The translations under genes and the position numbers were made by a program. The notes under the pieces are model-generated. The model had not been told where the DNA came from. It saw only the letters and a list, made by a program, of their open reading frames with translations, and searched no databases. A stretch of 11,872 bases of DNA from Paracoccaceae bacterium (GTDB lineage: Bacteria; Pseudomonadota; Alphaproteobacteria; Rhodobacterales; Rhodobacteraceae), in the NCBI GenBank assembly GCA_030626365.1, contig DAOUPC010000054.1, forward strand, positions 1 to 11,872, in the 5' to 3' direction. Below, piece after piece: positions 5,974 through 11,872 of this stretch (position 1 is its first letter; each line of letters starts with the position of its first letter).

Positions 5974-6620
5974 AAACTGCCCTGTTCGGCGATTTCCGCA
6001 ATCACCTTTGCCCACAGTTCGGGCGGCTGAGCGCCCGGCACCGCGTGTTTTCCGGCAACAATAAAGGTGGGCACCGAACTGATGCCCATTTCACGGCTGT
6101 GGGTGTCGCGGGTGCGGATGTCGTCGATATCTTCGTCGGTGCCCAGCAGTTTCAGCACCAGGGACGCGTCCATGCCGATACTGTCGGCAATATCGCCCAG
6201 CACGTCATGCGCGCCAATATCGCGTGCCTCGATGAAATAGGCGTGAAACAGGGCATCGACGGCATCGGTCTGTTTGCGCTCGATCCCGGCCCAGTGGATC
6301 AGCCGGTGCGCGTCCAGCGTATTTGGCGTGCGCTTCATCCCCTCAAAGTTGATCGTAAGGCCCAGCGCCCCGGCGCGTTCGACCACCGGGGTATAGGCCT
6401 GCACCGCACCTTTCTGGCCGCCGAACTTGGCTTCCAGGTATTCGCGCCGGTCCATACCGCCACGCGGCATGTCAGGGTTCAGCTGAAAAGGATGCCACTG
6501 GATCACGAACGGGTGGTCGGGGGCGGCGGCCAGCGCAGTATCAAGCTGGACCTTGCCGATATAGCACCAGGGGCAGATCGGATCAGAGAGGATATCAAGC
6601 GTTACGGTTTGATCAGTCAT
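5970..6620 (-). CDS. DsbA-family (FrnE-like) thioredoxin-fold protein
   Basis: A 216-residue protein of the DsbA/2-hydroxychromene-2-carboxylate-isomerase superfamily, closest in style to FrnE, a cytosolic disulfide oxidoreductase/isomerase of polyketide and stress contexts. It has LDILSDPICPWCYIGK with the redox pair Cys16-Cys19 (CPWC), a helical insert (about 60-165), and the cis-proline loop SSVPTF (Pro184). It continues VAGKHAVPGAQPPELW, as in FrnE proteins. No signal peptide is present, so it should act in the cytoplasm. ATG 6620 lies within the end of the synthetase gene (8-base overlap) and its stop overlaps the channel start, so the three are translated from one message. An upstream in-frame start at 6671 would add 17 residues inside the synthetase gene and is unlikely. 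Substrate unknown. Confidence 0.9.
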   Translation of the reverse strand: MTDQTVTLDILSDPICPWCYIGKVQLDTALAAAPDHPFVIQWHPFQLNPDMPRGGMDRREYLEAKFGGQKGAVQAYTPVVERAGALGLTINFEGMKRTPNTLDAHRLIHWAGIERKQTDAVDALFHAYFIEARDIGAHDVLGDIADSIGMDASLVLKLLGTDEDIDDIRTRDTHSREMGISSVPTFIVAGKHAVPGAQPPELWAKVIAEIAEQGSL

Positions 6621-8133
6621 TATCTTTAGCCTTGAAATGCGGGGGCAGGGCGCGGCGTTGCAGCTTGCCATTGGCCCCGGTTGGCAGGGCGGTCAGGTGG
6701 ATATAGGCCCGCGGGTGTTTATAGCGGGCCAGGGTATCGCCCACATAGGCACGCAGCGCCGTTTCGTCCAGAGGGGCGGGGCCGGTATAAAAGGCGGCGA
6801 TGATGTTTACGCCGGGTTTCACCTCGACTTGCGCCACGCCGATCTGGGTAATGCCGGGGTAATGCGCCAGCGCCGCCTCTACCTCAAGCGGTGAAACACG
6901 ATAGCCGCCGGCGTTCATCATGTCGTCGTCACGCCCCAGATAGGTGATCTGCCCATTGGCCACCATCGCGCCCCGGTCACCGGTCAGGAACCAGTTGCCC
7001 TGCATCCGCGCGGCGGTTTCGTCGGGCGCGTTAAGATAGCCCAGCATCAGCCCAGGATCGTCCGTGTGTATGGCAATGGTGCCCTCATTGCCCAGCGGCA
7101 CAGGGCCGTCCACGTCTATAATGGCCACGCGCCGCCCTGGTTGCGGCTGGCCCAGCGCTTCGCCGTTGGCGGGGTGGTCCGGGCTGGATGAAATAAAGGT
7201 GGAACATTCGGACATGCCGTATGCCTCGAACAGGTCGGTGCCGGTCGCGGTGCGCCAGGCGTCATGCAGCGGGCGGGACAGCTTTTCGCCCGCGCTCAGA
7301 CCGTGGCGCAGGGATGGCAGGTCAAGGGGGGGCGTGTCCTGCAACATCTTGCGGTAAACGCCGGGGGCGGCGGCAAAGATTGTCGCGTGGTGGTCGTGCA
7401 ACAGGGCGGGCAGGGTGCCAATGTCGGTGCCCGGTGCGGGGATCAGTGCGGTTGCGCCAATCGCCCAGGGGTCCATCAGCCCGGTGCCCAGCGTATAGGT
7501 CCAGTTGAACGCGCCCGCATGAAGCAACCGGTCATCGGCGCGCAGACCATACCAGCCCGTCACCATCATCTGGCGCGCCCAGATTGCCCGGTGCGCATGT
7601 GCCACCGCGCGCGGTTTGCCCGAGGTGCCAGAGGTATAGACGACATAGCCCATGCGGTCAGGGTCGCCCATGTGCCAGTCACAGGGCGGCAGGGTGCGCA
7701 TGTCACGCAGCGCCTGCACGTCAATCCGGTGCGGGTGATCGGCGCAGGCAACCGCCGGATCATGCAACACGGCGGCGGGTTTCAGCCCGGCAATCATCTG
7801 CGCGACCTCGGGTGTGGTCAGTTGCGATGAGGTGGGCACAGGCACCAGCCCGGCGGCAATGGCCCCGAGATAGGCAATCGGGAACCCTTCGTCATTGCCC
7901 AGCCGCATCAGCACGATCTGGCCTGGCACCAGACCGGCCCTTAGCAGCCCGGTCGCGGTGCCACGCACGGCCCGTTCCAATGCGCCATAGCGCCAGTCGT
8001 CGCAACCATCGGGGTGCAGCACCGACAGGGCCACCTTGTCGGGCGTATCACATGCGTGCGCCAGCACATGGGCGGCCATGTTGAACGGCGTGGGGCAGGG
8101 CGCGGCAGGGCCTTGGTCAAACACGGAAAGCAT
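6613..8133 (-). CDS. AMP-forming acyl/aryl-CoA synthetase
   Basis: A member of the ANL adenylating superfamily that activates a carboxylic acid with ATP and joins it to CoA. From ATG 8133 it has 506 residues. Core motifs are in order: the P-loop-like YTSGTSGKPRA (166-176), EAYGMSE (303-309), TGDRG (384-388), the hinge region GRDDDMMNAGGYR (400-412), and the catalytic lysine 490 in PTGANGKLQRR. The NWTYTLGTGLMDPW segment near 210 is of the type seen in benzoate- and medium-chain acyl-CoA ligases, but the substrate cannot be read from sequence. The frame stays open to 8256, but those 41 residues are Arg/Pro/His-rich and not family-like; an AAAGAG site supports 8133. It is the first gene of the overlapping operon with the DsbA-like and channel genes. 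Confidence 0.92.
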   Translation of the reverse strand: MLSVFDQGPAAPCPTPFNMAAHVLAHACDTPDKVALSVLHPDGCDDWRYGALERAVRGTATGLLRAGLVPGQIVLMRLGNDEGFPIAYLGAIAAGLVPVPTSSQLTTPEVAQMIAGLKPAAVLHDPAVACADHPHRIDVQALRDMRTLPPCDWHMGDPDRMGYVVYTSGTSGKPRAVAHAHRAIWARQMMVTGWYGLRADDRLLHAGAFNWTYTLGTGLMDPWAIGATALIPAPGTDIGTLPALLHDHHATIFAAAPGVYRKMLQDTPPLDLPSLRHGLSAGEKLSRPLHDAWRTATGTDLFEAYGMSECSTFISSSPDHPANGEALGQPQPGRRVAIIDVDGPVPLGNEGTIAIHTDDPGLMLGYLNAPDETAARMQGNWFLTGDRGAMVANGQITYLGRDDDMMNAGGYRVSPLEVEAALAHYPGITQIGVAQVEVKPGVNIIAAFYTGPAPLDETALRAYVGDTLARYKHPRAYIHLTALPTGANGKLQRRALPPHFKAKDND

Positions 8134-8249
8134 GGCTCTTTGGCTAGCGCGCCGGTGGGGGTGTTGCAAGCGGCTTGGCGTACGGGTGCAAAAATGCCAA
8201 CCCCCGCCCGGGTGCGGGCATTGGATAGGCCATTTCCCGCGCCCATTGA

Positions 8250-8285
8250 TTGACAATCTGTCGCATTATGAAACCTTTTGTTTCA
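8250..8285. promoter_or_regulatory. Inverted repeat and TTGACA in the synthetase/nuclease divergent gap
   Basis: The 187-base gap 8134-8320 separates two divergent genes. It contains TTGACA (8250-8255) and a dyad TGAAAC (8269-8274), CTTTT, GTTTCA (8280-8285), with TATTAA at 8291-8296. None of the -35/-10 spacings is good, so I do not assign a promoter. The 6-bp perfect dyad could be an operator serving either gene. Confidence 0.3.
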
Positions 8286-8320
8286 GGGGATATTAACGAT
8301 CAAAAATAAGGATCTACGCC

Positions 8321-9052
8321 TTGCCTGACAAAACCGAAGCCCCCGTCACCCTGGGTGACAAGTTGGGAATGGATGCTGACCGGAAGCCGATAAAAACCAC
8401 AGGTATCTTGGTAATACCTGCAATTGTTGGCTTGCTGGTCGGGTGGGGCGTTGAATCCCCGGAACTTGGGTTGGCGGTATTCTTCTTGTGCGTACTCTTG
8501 TTCTTGTTCGTACTTCTGGCTCCCGGAAAAGGTAATAAGGGCAACTTTGTTACCTATGCGGATCGACAGGGTTTTATGAAAGACCTGAAGCTTTCGGACA
8601 AAACCGCCCTATTCGACGGAAGCAACATTTACCATTTCGGGATTGAAAACGGGGTTGGTGAAAAAGCCCTGGCCGCCCTTGTTCGGCAACTGCGGGCTGA
8701 TGGCTTCAGGGTGGTCTGTTTCTTTGACGCAAACATATATTTCACCATGGCTAAAAATGGCGCTTTCGAAATGAAAACCCAAAGGTTTTCCACCATAATC
8801 CTACAAAAGGTCTTTGGCTTGAAACAAACGGAAATCTATATCGTGCCCAGCGGCACGCAGGCCGATGCGTTCATTATCGAAAGCCTTTCCCTTTTGCCCA
8901 TATCATTTGCCGTCACAAACGACAGGTTCCGGGATTACGAAGCGGATTACAGGTTTCTGGCCAAAGACAGCCATTGGCGGAAAGGGGTTGCTATAAAGAA
9001 TGGCAATCTGTTGCTTTATCAATATAAATTCAAGCAACCCCTGGCAATGTAA
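8321..9052 (+). CDS. Membrane-anchored NYN/Zc3h12a-like nuclease
   Basis: A 243-residue protein with two hydrophobic segments (about 27-43 and 49-67) followed by a cytosolic PIN-like domain (about 94-240). The domain matches the Zc3h12a-like ribonuclease NYN pattern: LFDGSN (Asp99), VVCFFDAN (Asp136), QADAFIIE (Asp182) and VTNDRFRDY (Asp201, Asp205). These acidic residues usually bind Mg2+. In human Zc3h12a the third site is a DD pair; here it is Asp-Ala, so one acid is missing. RNA cleavage is inferred. The start is TTG 8321 with AAGGA eight bases upstream; ATG 8369 has a weaker site and would keep both helices. Base composition is lower than its neighbours (29 of 60 G/C at 8581-8640 against 39 of 60 at 7321-7380), suggesting acquired DNA. 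It stands alone, divergent from the synthetase operon. Target unknown. Confidence 0.85.
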   Translation: MPDKTEAPVTLGDKLGMDADRKPIKTTGILVIPAIVGLLVGWGVESPELGLAVFFLCVLLFLFVLLAPGKGNKGNFVTYADRQGFMKDLKLSDKTALFDGSNIYHFGIENGVGEKALAALVRQLRADGFRVVCFFDANIYFTMAKNGAFEMKTQRFSTIILQKVFGLKQTEIYIVPSGTQADAFIIESLSLLPISFAVTNDRFRDYEADYRFLAKDSHWRKGVAIKNGNLLLYQYKFKQPLAM

Positions 9053-9081
9053 CCGGGTTCAGGATCAGACAGGCGGGTCGT

Positions 9082-9705
9082 TCAGCCCCAGCCGTAATTG
9101 AAACTGACGCTGATCCGTTCGTCTTCGTCCGCCATGTTCAGTGGCACTTCGTGGCGCAGCCAGCTTTCCCACAGCAGAATATCGCCCACTTTGGGGGCAA
9201 CATAGATGAAATTGCGCAATTCGCGCGGCGCATCGGCCTTGCGGGCAGGGGCGGCCATCATCCGTGCCGAACGCGGATCTTCGATCTTTAGGGCGCTCGC
9301 GCCGTCGGGCATCGAAACATAGGTGGTGCCGCTGATCACGCTGTGGGGATGCAGATGCGACGCATGTGTCCCGCCCGGGGGCAGGATGTTGATCCACAGG
9401 CTGTCCAGCTTGACCTTTTTGCCATCCAGATCAAAAGCCAGATCTTCGACAAAAGCCGCGACATGTTTATCCAGCACCTTTACCAGGTCCTTGAAGATCG
9501 GAAACCGCCAGGCCAGATCATCCAGCGAGGCATAGCTGGTATAACCGGGATAACCGTTTTCTTCGCACCATTGCTGTCCGGCCTCGTCATCATCAGCAAT
9601 GACCAGACAAGAGGATTCGAGCTCATCCGGGTCCACTGCCTTGCCGAATTCGGACAAGGCAGCGCGGTAGAGGCGGGTGACAAAAAGTGATTCAATCTGT
9701 GACAT
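9082..9705 (-). CDS. TIGR02466-like putative 2OG-Fe(II) oxygenase
   Basis: A 207-residue cytosolic protein that resembles the TIGR02466 group of putative 2-oxoglutarate/Fe(II)-dependent oxygenases. It begins MSQIESLFVTRLYRAAL, as these proteins do. The jelly-roll part has LWINILPPGGTHASHLHPHS (103-122) followed by VISGTTYV, rich in histidines (114, 117, 119, 121). GDILLWESWLRHEV (174-187) with His185, and ERISVSFNYG with Arg197, follow. In the family one His of the HPHS cluster and the distal His would hold iron, and the Arg would bind 2-oxoglutarate; which residues do so is inference. The substrate is unknown. ATG 9705 has only a weak CGGGA site. The gene lies 114 bases downstream of the yejA-like gene and 29 bases from the convergent nuclease gene. 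Confidence 0.8.
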   Translation of the reverse strand: MSQIESLFVTRLYRAALSEFGKAVDPDELESSCLVIADDDEAGQQWCEENGYPGYTSYASLDDLAWRFPIFKDLVKVLDKHVAAFVEDLAFDLDGKKVKLDSLWINILPPGGTHASHLHPHSVISGTTYVSMPDGASALKIEDPRSARMMAAPARKADAPRELRNFIYVAPKVGDILLWESWLRHEVPLNMADEDERISVSFNYGWG

Positions 9706-9748
9706 GGTCCCGTCATACCCCAGTGTGCGCCGCAGGGCGAGGGGCTGT

Positions 9749-9823
9749 TTATTGCCCCCCCTTATTGCCGCACCCCCGCGCGCGTCAGCCCCCCCGCGCG
9801 CGTCAGCCCCGTGTGCGTGTCAG
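9749..9823 (-). repeat. Tandem repeats beyond the yejA-like stop codon
   Basis: On the plus strand CCCCCGCGCGCGTCAG occurs at 9773-9788 and 9791-9806 (18-bp period), with a diverged third copy CCCCGTGTGCGTGTCAG at 9807-9823. Read leftward every copy starts CTGAC, and the TGA of the diverged copy (9822-9820) is the real stop of the yejA-like gene. Further on, TTATTGCC occurs at 9749-9756 and 9762-9769 (13-bp period). The alternating CG runs could adopt Z-DNA. No clear terminator is visible. Confidence 0.8.
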
Positions 9824-11658
9824 TCCTGATACCACCAGACATCGGGCATGAACCCCGGCCGGTCGCCATAGATCGGCAGGTGATCGGGGAAATGCAGGTG
9901 CCGGTCATGGGCAATCCGCCCCACGTCGAACTTCCAGATCGGGATCACATAGCGCCCCGCCGTCAGCACCCGGTCAAGCGCGCGCACGGCGGCGGTGAAA
10001 TCCTGACGATCCTGCGAGGTAAGCATCGCATCAATCATCGCATCTACCGCAGGTTCTGTCATGCCCATCAGGTTGCGGCCCCCCGGCGTATCGGCCCCGT
10101 CACTGCCCCAATACAGGCGCTGTTCATTGCCCGGTGACAGGGACAGATCGCGCCGGAAACTGGTCATGTCAAAATCGAACCCGGCAATGCGGGCGGTATA
10201 TTGCGCGTCATCCACCGAATCGACCAGCACCGCAATACCCAGCCGTTCCAGCGCGCGGGCATAGATATCAATCACCGACCCCATGTCGCCATTGCCCTTG
10301 CGCAGCAACACCTGAAAGGCAAACGGTTCCCCCGTTTGGTTGCGCAATTGCCCATCCACCACCTGCCAACCGGCAGACTCGAGCAGCGCCACGGCCCGGC
10401 GCAGGTTTCTCCGGTTGCGCGCGGTGCCATCACTGACCGGCAGGGTGTAGCCCTCAAGCGTGCCGGGCGGCAGATCATCGCCAAACGGTTCCAGCAACGC
10501 GCGCACCCGCCCGCTGGCCGGGCCGGGCAACATGGCCAGTTCGGACCCCGAATAATACGAGGTGATGCGCGCCTGCGCGCCACCGGTCATGGTGTCGTTG
10601 ATATATTCGAAATTGAACGCCAGCAGCATCGCCTCGCGCACGCGCCAGTCGTCAAACGGCGCATGCCGGGCATTCATCACCAACCCGGTCATGCCGGACG
10701 GGCGCAGATGCGGGATTTCCGATTTCATCACATCGCCGCGCGCCACGGCGGGAAAATCATACTGCCTAGCCCATTTCTCGGCGTTGGATTCACGCTTGAG
10801 CGTTAATTCGCCCGCCTTGAAAGCCTCAAACAGCACGGTCGCGTCGCCAAAGAATTCGATCCGCATTTCGTCAAAGTTTTGTGTGCCGCGCCGGAACGCC
10901 AGATCCCGGCCCCAGTATTCCGGGTTGCGCCGCAGCGTGACGTGGCGGCCAATCTCGTAATCCTGCACCACATAGGCACCGGTGCCGATGGGAATATCCT
11001 CTAGCGTGCCGGCGGCAAAATCCTTGTCGCGCCATTGTGCCTTTTTCAGGATCGGCCGCATCCCGGCAATCAGCGCCAGTTCACGGTCCGGTTCGTTGCC
11101 CGGTTCGTTGCCCGGTTCGTTGAAGGTGATGCGCAGCGACCGGGGCCCGGTCGCCCTGATTTCAGAAATCTTCTTCCAGAACCCGCGATAGCGCAGATGC
11201 CCCTTGGTGCCCAATGTCTCGTAGGACCAGATCACATCCTCGACCGTTACTGGCGTCCCGTCCGCGAATCGCGCCTCGGGGCGCAGGGTGAATTCGACCC
11301 AACTGCGGTCCGGCGCGGTCCTGACCGATTCGGCCAAAAGACCATAAAGGGTGAATGGTTCGTCCCAGGACCGCCCCATCAGCGCCTCGTATCCCCAGAA
11401 CCGCCACTGCCAGGGTGGGGTGCCTTTCAGGGTGAATGGGTTAAGAGTATTGAACCCACCAGTGTTGCCAAACACCACCCGCCCGCCTTTGGGCGCATCG
11501 GGGTTGGCATATGGCAGAGACACAAAATCATGTGGTAGGGTGGGGGCCCCATACATAGCTATGCCATGCTCCGATTCTGCGGACGCATATCCACTGACAC
11601 AAAACGCGGCGATTCCGATGAAAACGCGGCGTGCAGTTTGGAAAATATCTGATCTCAA
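9820..11658 (-). CDS. YejA-like periplasmic peptide-binding protein of an ABC transporter
   Basis: A 612-residue solute-binding protein of family 5 (SBP_bac_5), closest in style to YejA, which delivers oligopeptides (and microcin C in enterics) to the YejBEF importer. A signal peptide is clear: basic start MRSDIFQTARR, hydrophobic core to about 22, and an AxA site (ASA at 25-27), so it is exported to the periplasm. After it comes HGIAMYGAPTLPHDFVSLPY and NPDAPKGG, hallmarks of YejA-like proteins, then the DVIWSYETL region (141-149) and NPEYWGRD. No initiating ATG or GTG precedes the signal peptide; the start is TTG 11658, with a stop 24 bases upstream, and AGG is rather far away. Residues 180-191 hold a tandem Asn-Glu-Pro-Gly insertion. 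No permease or ATPase gene lies downstream, so partners must be upstream or elsewhere. Confidence 0.92.
   Translation of the reverse strand: MRSDIFQTARRVFIGIAAFCVSGYASAESEHGIAMYGAPTLPHDFVSLPYANPDAPKGGRVVFGNTGGFNTLNPFTLKGTPPWQWRFWGYEALMGRSWDEPFTLYGLLAESVRTAPDRSWVEFTLRPEARFADGTPVTVEDVIWSYETLGTKGHLRYRGFWKKISEIRATGPRSLRITFNEPGNEPGNEPDRELALIAGMRPILKKAQWRDKDFAAGTLEDIPIGTGAYVVQDYEIGRHVTLRRNPEYWGRDLAFRRGTQNFDEMRIEFFGDATVLFEAFKAGELTLKRESNAEKWARQYDFPAVARGDVMKSEIPHLRPSGMTGLVMNARHAPFDDWRVREAMLLAFNFEYINDTMTGGAQARITSYYSGSELAMLPGPASGRVRALLEPFGDDLPPGTLEGYTLPVSDGTARNRRNLRRAVALLESAGWQVVDGQLRNQTGEPFAFQVLLRKGNGDMGSVIDIYARALERLGIAVLVDSVDDAQYTARIAGFDFDMTSFRRDLSLSPGNEQRLYWGSDGADTPGGRNLMGMTEPAVDAMIDAMLTSQDRQDFTAAVRALDRVLTAGRYVIPIWKFDVGRIAHDRHLHFPDHLPIYGDRPGFMPDVWWYQD
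11089..11124 (-). repeat. In-frame 12-bp triplication inside the yejA-like gene
   Basis: CGGTTCGTTGCC occurs at 11089-11100 and 11101-11112, then CGGTTCGTTGAA at 11113-11124. On the minus strand this encodes NEPGNEPGNEPD. The third unit differs only in its last two bases. The period is a multiple of three, so the reading frame is kept. Confidence 0.9.
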
Positions 11659-11699
11659 TTTGGCAACAATCCTGCTCTGGCCTTATTTTCTTATCTCAT

Positions 11700-11728
11700 A
11701 CGCTAACGGGGGATTCTTGTCTTTTCAA
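11700..11728 (-). promoter_or_regulatory. Possible yejA-like promoter
   Basis: Read leftward, TTGAAA (11728-11723), a 17-base spacer and TAGCGT (11705-11700) could form a sigma70-type promoter giving a leader of about 35 bases before TTG 11658. The -10 box is poor. Pattern match only. Confidence 0.3.
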
Positions 11729-11737
11729 ACTTTTAGC

Positions 11738-11766
11738 TTGGAGAATTGATCGCAATTGCCTATAAA
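11738..11766 (+). promoter_or_regulatory. Sigma70-like promoter for a rightward short transcript
   Basis: TTGGAG (11738-11743), an exact 17-base spacer and TATAAA (11761-11766) give a good sigma70-type match. Transcription would begin near 11773. No protein gene of useful length lies between here and the terminator at 11821-11848. Confidence 0.45.
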
Positions 11767-11772
11767 GACCCC

Positions 11773-11848
11773 ACTGCTCGATAGGTTTCTTGCCTGTATG
11801 AAACCTGCCTCAATAACTTAACGCCCGCTTCGTGCGGGCGTATTTTTT
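11773..11848 (+). ncRNA. Candidate small RNA of about 75 nt
   Basis: Between the promoter-like boxes and a strong intrinsic terminator lies about 75 nt with one internal hairpin: AGGTTTC (11783-11789), a ten-base loop TTGCCTGTAT, and GAAACCT (11800-11806). The terminator hairpin and U-run follow 14 bases later. The only ATG frame inside encodes seven residues (ATG 11798 to TAA 11821) without a ribosome site. The layout of promoter, stem-loop, short single strand and terminator is that of a trans-acting Hfq-type sRNA. I do not recognise it as a named RNA. Alternative: the leader or 3' end of a transcript continuing from elsewhere. Confidence 0.4.
11821..11848 (+). terminator. Strong intrinsic terminator
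   Basis: ACGCCCGC (11821-11828), loop TTCGT, GCGGGCGT (11834-11841), one A and then TTTTTT (11843-11848). The perfect 8-bp GC-rich stem with a U-run only on the plus strand shows rightward termination; on the minus strand the following sequence is TTAAGTTATT, a weaker tail. Nothing coding is visible after it, to the end of the window at 11872. Confidence 0.85.
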
Positions 11849-11872
11849 GTGCCCGTTTCTGGCAGGGTGCGG

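Noticed and set aside
6045..6629. Rightward frame opposite the DsbA-like gene (194 codons), and another at 7264-7830 opposite the synthetase.
   Set aside because: Both are shadows of strong leftward genes with clear motifs; no ribosome site or homology is apparent.
8134..8256. 41-residue N-terminal extension of the acyl-CoA synthetase.
   Set aside because: The segment is Arg/His/Pro-rich with no synthetase features, and ATG 8133 is the first sensible start.
11798..11821. Seven-codon frame (MKPASIT) just before the right-end terminator, as a leader peptide.
   Set aside because: No ribosome site, no run of one regulatory amino acid, and no alternative hairpin typical of attenuation.

Overview
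The window looks like a chromosomal segment of an alphaproteobacterium, most probably a Rhodobacteraceae (Roseobacter-group) species. The evidence is the high G+C content with strong third-position GC bias, the style of the proteins (MmsA, GapA-type GAPDH, YejA-like binding protein, TIGR02466-type oxygenase), and a tRNA tail that fits Rhodobacteraceae tRNA-Val. This assignment is inference from family resemblance, not from a search. Most of the window is ordinary core and metabolic DNA. I see no CRISPR array, no intact transposase, no phage module and no convincing defence system.

Layout. Bases 1-35 are the 3' end of a tRNA. Bases 36-420 hold two near-identical 20-bp direct repeats and a 31-codon gene for a small basic protein. 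A terminator then closes the leftward gene mmsA (methylmalonate-semialdehyde dehydrogenase, 484-1983), which is divergent from a LysR-type regulator (2102-2998). Two rightward genes follow: a two-CBS-domain protein and coaD (phosphopantetheine adenylyltransferase). Convergent to these are a 47-aa one-helix membrane protein gene and gap (GAPDH), both leftward. The GAPDH carries substitutions suggesting NADP preference, and a palindrome resembling LacI-family operators lies upstream of it.

Further right, three leftward genes overlap by a few bases and must be co-transcribed: an acyl-CoA synthetase, a DsbA/FrnE-like thioredoxin-fold protein, and a minimal two-helix K+ channel. A rightward gene of visibly lower GC (8321-9052) encodes a membrane-anchored NYN/Zc3h12a-like nuclease and is the best candidate for acquired DNA. 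It converges on a TIGR02466-like putative 2-oxoglutarate/Fe(II) oxygenase gene. Next is a YejA-like peptide-binding protein of an ABC transporter, without its permease genes in view.

The right end (11738-11848) has no protein gene, but has a sigma70-like promoter, a stem-loop and a strong intrinsic terminator, so it may encode a small RNA of about 75 nt.

Functional themes: valine/propionate catabolism (mmsA), CoA biosynthesis (coaD), gluconeogenesis or glycolysis (gap), acyl activation (the synthetase) and peptide uptake (yejA-like). Structural themes: short tandem duplications beginning with TGA that lie on stop codons (gap, yejA-like, and weakly lysR), plus an in-frame 12-bp triplication inside the yejA-like gene. 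The window gives no proof of a new biological system. The most useful leads are the nuclease, the small RNA, the gap regulatory palindrome, the three-gene overlap operon and the two very small proteins.
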